DNA of 64,000 nucleotides from Clostridia bacterium (GTDB taxonomy: Bacteria > Bacillota_A > Clostridia > Christensenellales > Aristaeellaceae): the NCBI GenBank assembly GCA_017938645.1, contig JAGBBE010000188.1:1-64000 (forward strand), written 5' to 3'. Shown here one piece after another: positions 48,465 to 55,621 of the stretch; the stretch's first letter is position 1, and each line of letters opens with the position of its first letter. The translations under genes and the position numbers were made by a program. Under the pieces are notes generated by a model. That model did not search any database. It had not been told where the DNA came from and saw only the letters and a program-made list of their open reading frames with translations.

Positions 48465-50579
48465 TTATGGACTGGGCATTTCAAATTGAACCTGAATCGA
48501 TGTTCCCTGCGGCACAAACTCTCCCTGAGCCGGTTTTTGCAAAACCGCGAATCCTGTGCCTGTAATTTCCATATCGAGTCCGCGCTGACGCAGCAGCGTT
48601 GCCGCTTGAGCGATAGACTCCCCTATGACATCCGGTACGCACACGAGTTCCTGCGCCGTGACAGGATCACCGGTGTAGGTGTAGAGCATCACCTGACCGC
48701 CTTCCACCAGCTTGGCACCTGCGCTTGGCATTTGTGCCGTTACGGTATCGCCCGCGCCGTCATCCAGCACCCGGAACCCGGCCGCGCTCATCTGCCGCCG
48801 CGCCTCATAAAGGCTGAGTCCCACTGTGTCGGGTACTTCACACTCTGCGCGCTGCGAATCAGAGGGATATCCTAAATACGGTAACACATCTGCGAGAATT
48901 TGTCCAGCAAAAGGCGCAGCAGTTGTGCCTCCGTAGTCCACAGGCGTATCAGCTTCATCCACAATTACCAGAAGAGCGATGCGCGGATCATCCGCAGGCG
49001 CAAATCCGAGAAATGAACCGATGTGCACATCCCTCACGATACGTCCTTCCTTGTAGACCTGCGCCGTGCCGGTTTTCCCGCCGATACGCTGCCCCTCAAC
49101 CTTCGCGTTCTTTGCGCCGCCGATGGACACAACATCCTCCAGCAGCCTGCGCATGATCGCGCTTGTTTCCTCCGAAATGGGATTGGCGACAACCTTCGGC
49201 TGGGAACGGTACAGCACCGTTCCATCGGGAGAAACAGCCTCCTTGAGCAGATAGGGCTGCATCAGCCTGCCGCCGTTGATCACCGAACATGCCGCCGTAA
49301 GAAGCTGGATGGGCGTAACGGCAATACTCTGTCCAAATCCAATTCGCGCCAAATCCACATTCTTCACATTTCGGGATGGTATCAGTATACCACTTCCCTC
49401 CCCCTGTAAGTCAACCTTGGTTTTGCTTCCTAGACCAAAAGCGTGAAGATATTGGTAGAACTGCTCTGTGCCAAGTCTGAGAGCCAGCTCGACAAACACG
49501 GGGTTGCAGCTGTTTTGCAGCGCCTCGGCCATGGTTTCGTCCCGATGCGGATTGCCCCAGCATCGGATGGTATCGCCATCCACTTTGATTTTGGCCGAGC
49601 AGTAAAAGGTATCCTCCGGCGTGGTGACTTTTGCATCCAGCGCAGCGGCAGCCGTGAGGATTTTGAAGGTGGACCCCGGCTCATATGCGTCCGAGATCAG
49701 GCGGATACGCATCAGCTGTGCCAGTGCGTCCGCCTGTTCACGCGGTGGATTGTTGGGATCATAGTCCGGCTTGGAGCACATGGCAAGAATTTCTCCGGTA
49801 TACGGATCCATGGCAATGGCATGAACCGCCTGCGCCTTGTTGACGGCGTAGCATTCGCGCATGGCTTTTTCGCAGATTTCCTGGATATTGGCGTCGATGG
49901 TGAGTCGGATGCTGTTTCCATCCTGAGGCTCGATATACAGATTGCCGCTGTCGTAAATCGGTCGTGAGTAGGCGTCCACGCTGCGGAAACTGGCTCCGGC
50001 CATTCCTCTGAGCAGCGATTCATACTGCTGTTCAATTCCGCTCTGCCCTACGCTGTCCACATTCGTCAGCCCGAGCGTTTGGGTGAGGAAAGCGCCGCGC
50101 GGATAAATGCGACGAACATCTTCGTCAAACAGGAGCGCCTGAAGCTGTACAGCAGCAGCATCCTCCCCGGATTGAAGCTTACGGAGTTCATCCGCTGTTT
50201 CTCTGGAAACCTGCCGTTTGAGCATCACAGAGGCTTTGCTCCGGTCAGAAAGTTTCCTTTCAACCCCTTCTTCCGATAAATCCAAAATCGGACATATCGT
50301 TTGTGCAAACAAAGATATGTCCGATATCTTTCGTGGATCGGCGCTGATAATATAGGCCGTCGCGCTCATCACCAGCGTCTGACCATTGGTGTCCAAGATG
50401 CTTCCGCGCCTTGCATAGACGGTTCCGGAACGCGTCCATTGACGGACGCCGCGCTGGGTTAGCTCCTCAGAGCGTGAAATGGTCAGATAGCCAATTCGAA
50501 TCGTAAGCAGTGAAAAAAGAAATACCATCAGCACAAGCAGAGCAAAAACGCGCTTGCGGATGTGAAGTTCTGTGTGCAC
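48465..50579 (-). CDS. PASTA-domain class B penicillin-binding protein (SpoVD/PBP2 type)
   Basis: Septal or spore-cortex transpeptidase. From the GTG at 50579 it has 704 residues: one N-terminal membrane helix, the pedestal (GTVYARRGSILDTNG), the transpeptidase domain with active-site serine in EPGSTFKIL, SCN in LQNSCNPVF and KTG in GGKTGTAQV, then two PASTA repeats at the end (CEVPDTVGLSLYEARRQ and VCVPDVIGESIAQAATLLR). In-frame ATG 50585 lies with no spacing after GGGAGGG, so GTG 50579 is preferred. The order ftsL-pbp-murE resembles the pbpB/spoVD region of Bacillus. Only one such gene is here, so it may serve division, sporulation or both. Confidence 0.93.
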   Translation of the reverse strand: MHTELHIRKRVFALLVLMVFLFSLLTIRIGYLTISRSEELTQRGVRQWTRSGTVYARRGSILDTNGQTLVMSATAYIISADPRKISDISLFAQTICPILDLSEEGVERKLSDRSKASVMLKRQVSRETADELRKLQSGEDAAAVQLQALLFDEDVRRIYPRGAFLTQTLGLTNVDSVGQSGIEQQYESLLRGMAGASFRSVDAYSRPIYDSGNLYIEPQDGNSIRLTIDANIQEICEKAMRECYAVNKAQAVHAIAMDPYTGEILAMCSKPDYDPNNPPREQADALAQLMRIRLISDAYEPGSTFKILTAAAALDAKVTTPEDTFYCSAKIKVDGDTIRCWGNPHRDETMAEALQNSCNPVFVELALRLGTEQFYQYLHAFGLGSKTKVDLQGEGSGILIPSRNVKNVDLARIGFGQSIAVTPIQLLTAACSVINGGRLMQPYLLKEAVSPDGTVLYRSQPKVVANPISEETSAIMRRLLEDVVSIGGAKNAKVEGQRIGGKTGTAQVYKEGRIVRDVHIGSFLGFAPADDPRIALLVIVDEADTPVDYGGTTAAPFAGQILADVLPYLGYPSDSQRAECEVPDTVGLSLYEARRQMSAAGFRVLDDGAGDTVTAQMPSAGAKLVEGGQVMLYTYTGDPVTAQELVCVPDVIGESIAQAATLLRQRGLDMEITGTGFAVLQKPAQGEFVPQGTSIQVQFEMPSP

Positions 50580-50582
50580 AAA

Positions 50583-50613
50583 CATCCCTCCCGATCTCCG
50601 GATAGGAGGGATG
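50583..50613 (-). promoter_or_regulatory. Hairpin that can hide the PBP ribosome site
   Basis: A perfect 9-bp inverted repeat (50583-50591 and 50605-50613, 13-base loop). In the minus-strand mRNA the second arm is GGAGGGAUG, i.e. the ribosome-binding site plus the first ATG of the transpeptidase gene. Formation would mask translation initiation. Confidence 0.6.
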
Positions 50614-50672
50614 TATGCTGATGTGCTTCTGTTTATGCGTATTTCGATCAGATGTGCATAAAAGCGACGGAA

Positions 50673-51293
50673 TCAGTTGCTGGCAATCATGGGGATCGGC
50701 GTGTTCTGCACCTGTTCCGTTTGATTCGCAGCCGTCATCCGCTGCCTTTTTGCCGTTTCCAGCGGACGGGTATCCACCGCCGTGAGCTGGATGGCCTTGG
50801 CGGATTCGGCAGGGATCATGTTCAGCTCCTGAGAGGCAGCGTAACAAATCACGGCCGGATCAGAGGCGGCAGCAATCTGCTCCTCGAGCTCGGCATTGGC
50901 ACGGCGGTATTCATCGATCAGTGCCTGCTGACGGTTGATTTCATTCTGACAGGCGACAATCTGGCCCATCTGCCACAGAAGCCCTGCGCCGCAGATGCAC
51001 AGGAAAATCCAGCAAATCAGGATTCCCTTCCAAATCTGAATCCTCACGCCGCCCTTTTCCATTTCCTTCTGGAGGGCCTGTTTTTTTTGCTCTCTGCGCT
51101 CAAGCTGCGCACGCTCCAGACGCTGTGCCTGGGTGCGGTGGCGGCGCTGATGTTCGGGTTTGAGCTGACCGGTGTAGAAATCCACATCGCTGCCGGGCAG
51201 ATATACATTGGCAGAAACGCCCATGCGCGCAGTGGGTACATACCGTTCGGGCATACGATTGAAGCTGTCGTACATCGGCTGATACTGTGCCAT
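50673..51293 (-). CDS. ftsL: FtsL/DivIC-like division protein
   Basis: A 206-residue bitopic protein at the ftsL position between mraZ and the transpeptidase. The long N-terminal cytosolic part (about 100 residues, with MYDSFNRMPERYVPTARM and a basic helix rich in Q, E, R and K) is far larger than usual. One membrane helix (GILICWIFLCICGAGLLW) is followed by a leucine/asparagine-type coiled coil (EINRQQALIDEYRRANAELEEQI) and a C-terminal tail. Identification rests on topology and position because family sequences are weakly conserved. It presumably binds FtsQ and FtsW. Confidence 0.82.
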   Translation of the reverse strand: MAQYQPMYDSFNRMPERYVPTARMGVSANVYLPGSDVDFYTGQLKPEHQRRHRTQAQRLERAQLERREQKKQALQKEMEKGGVRIQIWKGILICWIFLCICGAGLLWQMGQIVACQNEINRQQALIDEYRRANAELEEQIAAASDPAVICYAASQELNMIPAESAKAIQLTAVDTRPLETAKRQRMTAANQTEQVQNTPIPMIASN

Positions 51294-51319
51294 GGTGCAT
51301 TCCCTCGTTTCTTACTTGA

Positions 51320-51811
51320 TTACGGATCGAGATCAGCGATCTGTTCCTGAATCTCGTCACGGTGCTCGCGGTAGTAGTCGTCCTCTTCCTGAGCCGCCAC
51401 GCTGTCGATGACGCGGATATGATCCAGCGCGCCGCTGATTTCCACATCCTTGGCGTCGCCCAGCACATACTGACGAAGCTTGGCAGGAAGGAGCACGCGG
51501 CCCTGCGTATCGGCCTGCATGCCGGGATAGCTGAACTTGGCAATGTGATCCTGCTGCTTCTGCACGGCAGGCTTGCGGCGGTTGAGACTGTAAAGCTCAG
51601 CGATCATATCTTCAAAAGCATCATCCGGATAAATCGCGATGGCGCGGTCGGTGAGGCTGATGGTGATGGTAAAGCTGTCTCCCAGCGCCTTACGGTAGGC
51701 ATTGGGGATGATAATTCGTCCCTTGGCGTCGATCGAGTGGTCATAGCTGCCAAAAAAGGTGAACTTCTTCCGTACGGGCTGTTGGCTGTCCGCGCGCCTT
51801 TCTTCCTCCAT
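51320..51811 (-). CDS. mraZ: Transcriptional regulator MraZ
   Basis: DNA-binding AbrB-fold regulator that represses its own division operon. From the ATG at 51811 the protein has 163 residues; a GTG three codons earlier (51820) is also possible. Two MraZ repeats are visible: FFGSYDHSIDAKGRIIIPNAYRKALG and FSYPGMQADTQGRVLLPAKLRQYVLG, each with the DxxGR signature. A ~15-residue hydrophilic extension precedes repeat 1 and a long acidic tail ends the protein. The next gene is ftsL, not rsmH, only 26 bases away. Confidence 0.94.
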   Translation of the reverse strand: MEEERRADSQQPVRKKFTFFGSYDHSIDAKGRIIIPNAYRKALGDSFTITISLTDRAIAIYPDDAFEDMIAELYSLNRRKPAVQKQQDHIAKFSYPGMQADTQGRVLLPAKLRQYVLGDAKDVEISGALDHIRVIDSVAAQEEDDYYREHRDEIQEQIADLDP

Positions 51812-51835
51812 GCCCGTCACCCCGCTCCCTTTTTG

Positions 51836-51899
51836 CCACCACTTTTCACCCTAAAATGGGTTGTGCCACCATTATACCCCACTTCTTCAGGGAAAGTAA
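51836..51899 (-). promoter_or_regulatory. mraZ promoter with reiterated GTGG (MraZ-type) boxes
   Basis: Minus-strand TATAAT (51876-51871) with a weak TTACTT -35 (51899-51894, 17-base spacing). GTGG-type motifs flank it: GTGGGG (51882-51877), GGTGG (51870-51866), GGTG (51850-51847) and GTGGTGG (51842-51836). MraZ is known to bind repeated TGGG/GTGG motifs in front of its own gene, so autoregulation is likely. Confidence 0.65.
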
Positions 51900-51994
51900 A
51901 TGCAAACGAGAAAACCATTTTTTGTTATTTGAAACAATTCGAACGTATTTCTATTCAATAGTAAGAACGCCTGTTCGCCACAATTTGTGGGTGC

Positions 51995-52041
51995 TAAAAA
52001 AGAGCTCTCAAACCCTTTTGTCACAATGGTTTGAGAGCTCT
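51995..52041 (-). terminator. Terminator of the phosphoesterase operon
   Basis: Perfect 14-bp stem (52001-52014 and 52028-52041), 13-base loop, then TTTTTT on the minus strand; 70 bases past the phosphoesterase stop. It separates that operon from mraZ. The rest of the 51.9-52.1 kb gap is AT-rich, with one LexA-like box at 52043. Confidence 0.92.
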
Positions 52042-52042
52042 G

Positions 52043-52056
52043 CGAACATTCGTTCG
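52043..52056. promoter_or_regulatory. LexA-box-like palindrome
   Basis: CGAACATTCGTTCG fits GAAC-N4-GTTC and matches the Gram-positive LexA consensus at 13 of 14 positions. It differs by one base from the box at 12049-12062. It lies just outside the stem of a terminator, about 170 bases upstream of the mraZ promoter, and no promoter element is associated with it. Confidence 0.45.
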
Positions 52057-52109
52057 TTTTTTATTATTACATTTTTGTTAAGAAAAAGTATCAAAAAGTT
52101 TAGAAATGA

Positions 52110-52805
52110 TCATTTCAGCACCTGTACAGGGGCAAAATTCAGCGCATCACAGCTGACAAGCCTGTACCGGATTCCTTCTTTTTCGCCTTCGAAAGCAATT
52201 TTAATACCAGCTCCATGCAAATGACCATACACCACCTGGGTAACCGGATAGCTTTCCAGAATTTCTGTAAATCCAGTGCTGATGCCATCGGCAAACAGCG
52301 GCGGAAAGTGCAGCATCACCGTTAGATCGTCTCCGCCCAGCTTCACCGCCTGATCCAGCGACATCTTTAGCCTCAGCAGTTCGCGCTGGTAAACCTTTTC
52401 ATCCTGCTCGCCCAGTCCCTGCGCAGCAGTGGGAAAATTCCAGCCGCGCGTACCGCAAAACACGTGGCCATCAATCATCATGGCGTCATTCTGGATCACG
52501 TACATTTTTTCAGGCAGCGCAGAGCGGAGCTTGTTAAGCGAGCTCCACCAGTAATCGTGATTTCCGCGCAGCAATAGCTTGGTGCCCGGCAGCTCAGCAA
52601 TAGCGCGCAGATCATCAAGCGCCTCCGCCAGCTGCATTGCCCAGCTGATGTCGCCCGGAATCAGCACGACATCCTCAGGCGAAATCATGTTGCGCCAGTT
52701 TTCGCTGATGGTTTCAAAATGGCGATCCCAATGGCTGCCGAACACATCCATTGGTTTCTGGCTATGCCCGGGCAGATGGAGATCGCCAATCGCGTATACA
52801 GACAT
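52110..52805 (-). CDS. Calcineurin-like metallophosphoesterase
   Basis: A 231-residue cytosolic phosphoesterase with all metal-binding motifs in order: AIGDLHLPG (D, H), VVLIPGDISW (GD), LLLRGNHDYWW (GNHD), MLHFPP and QVVYGHLHG (GHxH). The set defines a two-metal active site, probably Mn or Fe. Substrate, whether nucleotide, phosphoprotein or phospholipid, is unknown. It follows the zinc-ribbon protein gene by 18 bases in the same operon. Confidence 0.9.
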   Translation of the reverse strand: MSVYAIGDLHLPGHSQKPMDVFGSHWDRHFETISENWRNMISPEDVVLIPGDISWAMQLAEALDDLRAIAELPGTKLLLRGNHDYWWSSLNKLRSALPEKMYVIQNDAMMIDGHVFCGTRGWNFPTAAQGLGEQDEKVYQRELLRLKMSLDQAVKLGGDDLTVMLHFPPLFADGISTGFTEILESYPVTQVVYGHLHGAGIKIAFEGEKEGIRYRLVSCDALNFAPVQVLK

Positions 52806-52823
52806 TTGTCCCTCGCTTTACGG

Positions 52824-53222
52824 TTAGTCCTCGTCTTCCTCTTCGTCCTCGTTCTCTTCTTCGATGACGCTTTCCAGAGAAAGCTCGCTTTCGATATCGC
52901 CAAACTCGTTCTCGGGGATATCCTCATGAATCTGCGGAATGATTTCATCCATGCTGCTCATGGAATTGAGACCGATGGTGCTCTCATCCACAACCGTCTG
53001 ATTCTCCTCAACATCCTCGTCCGAATTGGTGCTGCTCATTTCCTTCAGGCAGCTCAGACACACATCGCGGCCAGGAAGAGCGGGCGCGGCGTTGCACACA
53101 GAGCAAAGCTCCAGATCGTCTTCAACATGGTTGCCCTTCATCTCGCGAAGACATACCTTACACAGCTTTTCAGTGTCGAGAATGTAGTTAAGATCACAGC
53201 GGGGGCATTTCACCAGATTCAT
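52824..53222 (-). CDS. Small zinc-ribbon protein with acidic tail
   Basis: A 132-residue protein with four CxxC pairs in its first 60 residues (CPRC, CKVC, CSVC, CLSC), sufficient for two treble-clef or ribbon zinc sites, then a strongly acidic low-complexity tail of about 60 residues ending in EEEDED. No enzyme motif is seen. Such a layout suggests binding to a basic partner or nucleic-acid mimicry, but I do not recognise the family. The gene starts behind GAGGAGGAAC and is the first of the pair with the phosphoesterase. Confidence 0.75.
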   Translation of the reverse strand: MNLVKCPRCDLNYILDTEKLCKVCLREMKGNHVEDDLELCSVCNAAPALPGRDVCLSCLKEMSSTNSDEDVEENQTVVDESTIGLNSMSSMDEIIPQIHEDIPENEFGDIESELSLESVIEEENEDEEEDED

Positions 53223-53366
53223 GTAAGTTCCTCCTCATAAATCCTGCGAAGCAGCACGGAATTCATTTCCATGGCAGCTTCCTGGATAATTGATTGCAAT
53301 TTCAAGTCTAAAATATTACGATTCTATTACGCTTTTAAGGCGAAATCATTTAGCAGGAGGTATCCC

Positions 53367-54104
53367 ATGCACCAGAAACAAAAGCTGACAGCCCTTGTCC
53401 TCGCCCTGAGCCTTTTTGGCGGAAGCACAGCATTTGCCCGGGGCGGCGCGCCAAAGTCGCAGTTTGGCTTCAAGGGATGGCCATACCGCCAGAACAGCAG
53501 CTGCTGGACCACACCCGCACCTACGGCCACACCTACGGCCGCACCTTCGACCGCACCCACAGAGGCTCCGCAAATCACGGCTGCTCCCGTTCCCACGGCA
53601 GTGCCGACGGCTACGCCTGCGCCCACGCAGGCGCCGACAGCCGCCCCTACGCCGAAACCGACGCAAAAGCCTGTGGAAACAATGTCTCCTCCTTCTAACG
53701 AGGGTGATTATACTACGGGTTCTGTTACCGCGCAAGAGGAAAATGCATTTCTTCTGCTAAATCAGGACAGAAAAGCCAACGGCCTGTCTTCTTTGAAGCT
53801 GGATCCTGTCCTTTGTGAGATTGCACGGCAAAAGAGCCGCGATATGCACATCAACGGATATTTCTCCCACACCTCTCCCACGTATGGTTCTCCTTCGCAG
53901 ATGCTGCATTCCTTCGGCTATTCATTTACGTCTGTTGCCGAGAACATCGCGCATCACTCCACCATTGAAAAAGCACAGGCTGCGTTCATGAGCAGCACAG
54001 GCCATCGCCGCAACATCCTTGGTTCCCAGTGGAGCAAGGTTGGCATCGGCGTGCGGAAGGACAGCCAGGGCTTTGTGTATGTAACCCAGCTGTTTGTCCG
54101 GTGA
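53367..54104 (+). CDS. Secreted CAP-domain (SCP/PR1, YkwD-like) protein
   Basis: A 245-residue exported protein. A signal peptide (residues 1-24, cleavage after STAFA) precedes a Thr/Pro/Ala-rich spacer of about 65 residues with repeats such as TPAPTATPTAAP, then the CAP domain from about residue 125: LLLNQDRKANGLSSLKLDPVL, the conserved histidines in YFSHTSP and the glutamate in VAENIAHH, and TGHRRNILG. Similar proteins in spore formers are envelope- or spore-associated. Start ATG is preceded by AGGAGG; upstream in-frame codons are spurious. Confidence 0.9.
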   Translation: MHQKQKLTALVLALSLFGGSTAFARGGAPKSQFGFKGWPYRQNSSCWTTPAPTATPTAAPSTAPTEAPQITAAPVPTAVPTATPAPTQAPTAAPTPKPTQKPVETMSPPSNEGDYTTGSVTAQEENAFLLLNQDRKANGLSSLKLDPVLCEIARQKSRDMHINGYFSHTSPTYGSPSQMLHSFGYSFTSVAENIAHHSTIEKAQAAFMSSTGHRRNILGSQWSKVGIGVRKDSQGFVYVTQLFVR

Positions 54105-54109
54105 CAATG

Positions 54110-54138
54110 GCCCCGTTTTCCTTTGCGGAAAACGGGGC
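54110..54138 (+). terminator. Terminator-like hairpin after the CAP gene
   Basis: Perfect 12-bp stem (54110-54121 and 54127-54138), loop of five, then TGCTTTGGTT. The T run is short and interrupted, so efficiency is uncertain. Confidence 0.65.
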
Positions 54139-54146
54139 TGCTTTGG

Positions 54147-54746
54147 TTATTTGAGGCTCAGAGCAGGATTGAACGCATAGAAATTGCGTTCATCCAGCCG
54201 ATCCTGAACAATGCCCAGCGCCTCTGCAAAACGCTGATAATGAACGATTTCACGCTGACGCAGATAACGCAGCACATCCTTGACGTCCGGATCATCTGCC
54301 AGCAGCAGAAGGTTTTCGTAGGTTGTGCGCGCCTTCTGCTCTGCTGCCAGATCCTCATGCAGATCCGTGATAGGATCGCCTTTGACAGCAATGGTTGCAG
54401 CATTGTAAGGATAGCCGCCTGCCGCCTGCGGGTACACGCCCTGCCCATGATCCACAAAATAGGCGTCAAATCCGCCTTTTTTCAGATCCTCCTCGCAGAG
54501 ATTGCGCGTAAGCTGGTGAACCATGGCCCCCACAATCTCGAGATGACCGAGTTCCTCCACCCCCACGTCCGTGAGGAGACCTTTGACTTCCTTATAAGGC
54601 ATGGAGAAGCGCTGGCTCAGATAACGCAGTGAGGCCGCCAGTTCGCCGTCCGGCCCGCCGTACTGACTGATGATGGCCGCCGCCATCTTCGGGTTGGGAT
54701 TTTTGATTTTAACCGGATACTGCAGCTGTTTTTCGTAGACAAACAT
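54147..54746 (-). CDS. cotJC: Spore coat protein CotJC / manganese-catalase-like protein
   Basis: A 199-residue member of the manganese-catalase fold, as in CotJC. Helix-borne metal ligands are visible: GELAASLRYLSQRFSMP, VGVEELGHLEIVGAMVHQL (Glu-Glu-His), and DLAAEQKARTTYENLL with REIVHYQRF. The shorter length than true Mn-catalases fits CotJC. Start ATG 54746 lies 2 bases after the cotJAB stop, with its AGGGAGGG ribosome site in the end of that gene. Expression in the mother cell during sporulation is inferred from homology. Confidence 0.93.
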   Translation of the reverse strand: MFVYEKQLQYPVKIKNPNPKMAAAIISQYGGPDGELAASLRYLSQRFSMPYKEVKGLLTDVGVEELGHLEIVGAMVHQLTRNLCEEDLKKGGFDAYFVDHGQGVYPQAAGGYPYNAATIAVKGDPITDLHEDLAAEQKARTTYENLLLLADDPDVKDVLRYLRQREIVHYQRFAEALGIVQDRLDERNFYAFNPALSLK

Positions 54747-54748
54747 CC

Positions 54749-55135
54749 TTATGCCCTCCCTTGATTGGCCGCGTATTCCCACGGCCACGGATCGTCAAGC
54801 CAATTCCAGCCGTTTCTGCTGCAGCCGGCAAACGTGCATGCATAGGAGGGTTTCTCCATCTGACTGCACAGATCGCGATACAGCGCCAAAGCCCGCTCGT
54901 CACAGGGATGGGTATTCAGATACAGCCTGACCTCCCACGCAGCAAAGGACAACGCCTGATGTGCATTTGCCGCACATGCGCATCCGCGCATACCTTTCAT
55001 GGGTTTGTCAAGTTCAGGAAAAAGGGTGCCGCTTCGCAGCGCCTGATCCGCAGGATAAATGCTGCTGATCTGATGCGCTACGGGATGAACCATCGCAGGG
55101 AATGCGTGCTGCGACGGATGACGGTTGCTTTGCAT
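54749..55135 (-). CDS. CotJA-CotJB fusion, spore coat protein
   Basis: A single 128-residue reading frame combines two proteins usually encoded separately. Residues about 26-47 (YPADQALRSGTLFPELDKPM) match CotJA, whose ending is FPEL-x-P. Residues about 59-121 (ALSFAAWEVRLYLNTHPCDE, ALALYRDLC, then WNWLDDPWPWE) match CotJB. A glycine/cysteine/alanine-rich linker (GCACAANAH) joins them. The start follows GGAAAGGAAG. Standalone CotJA and CotJB together would exceed 160 residues, so the joined version is also shortened. It is translationally linked to cotJC. Confidence 0.85.
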   Translation of the reverse strand: MQSNRHPSQHAFPAMVHPVAHQISSIYPADQALRSGTLFPELDKPMKGMRGCACAANAHQALSFAAWEVRLYLNTHPCDERALALYRDLCSQMEKPSYACTFAGCSRNGWNWLDDPWPWEYAANQGRA

Positions 55136-55279
55136 ATTACAACTTCCTTTCCTCAACGGAAATGCGGATTTCTCCGCGCTTCATCCTATGATGAAAAGCT
55201 CTTTCCGTTCCTCGCACATGTCAAGCAGCTACGCATAGCATGGAGCAGGCGGAAAAAGCCAATGGAGAGGAGTGTCAGC

Positions 55280-55570
55280 ATGCAAAACGAATGGTGGATG
55301 CGTCCGGCGCTGCAAAAAAGCGAGGCCGTTCTCCTGCCTGCGCTTCCGCGCAGATTGGGTACAACGCGGCTGCTGAATCGTTGTTCCGGCGTACCGGCAG
55401 TCAGCGGCCCGTTCCTGCCAGTGACAGAAGACTGGCAGAAACCCCGTCAGACTCTGTCTCTGAGCACCTATGTCCGTCCACGCGGAAGCATGGCAGGACG
55501 AAGTGTGCTGCGCGCGGCCGGAATTCGCGCAGATCGTTTCATTCAGCATCCGGTGCGAAGAAGACGATAA
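55280..55570 (+). CDS. Small basic protein, unknown
   Basis: A 96-residue candidate divergent from the cotJ genes. It begins MQNEWWMRPALQKSE behind GAGAGGAG with good spacing and is strongly basic at the end (HPVRRRR). A terminator starts 5 bases after the stop, which supports it being real. No family is recognised. Another overlapping plus-strand frame crosses that terminator and is less likely. A spore-associated role is suggested only by location. The 145-base gap before it shows no consensus promoter. Confidence 0.5.
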   Translation: MQNEWWMRPALQKSEAVLLPALPRRLGTTRLLNRCSGVPAVSGPFLPVTEDWQKPRQTLSLSTYVRPRGSMAGRSVLRAAGIRADRFIQHPVRRRR

Positions 55571-55574
55571 AAAG

Positions 55575-55603
55575 CAGAGGCGTCCGTTTGTTGGACGCCT
55601 CTG
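55575..55603. terminator. Bidirectional terminator
   Basis: Perfect 11-bp stem (55575-55585 and 55593-55603), seven-base loop. The minus strand continues with a CTTTTTA stretch, the plus strand with TTTGTG. It ends kduI on the minus strand and the small basic gene on the plus strand. Confidence 0.85.
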
Positions 55604-55621
55604 TTTGTGTATCTGACAGAA

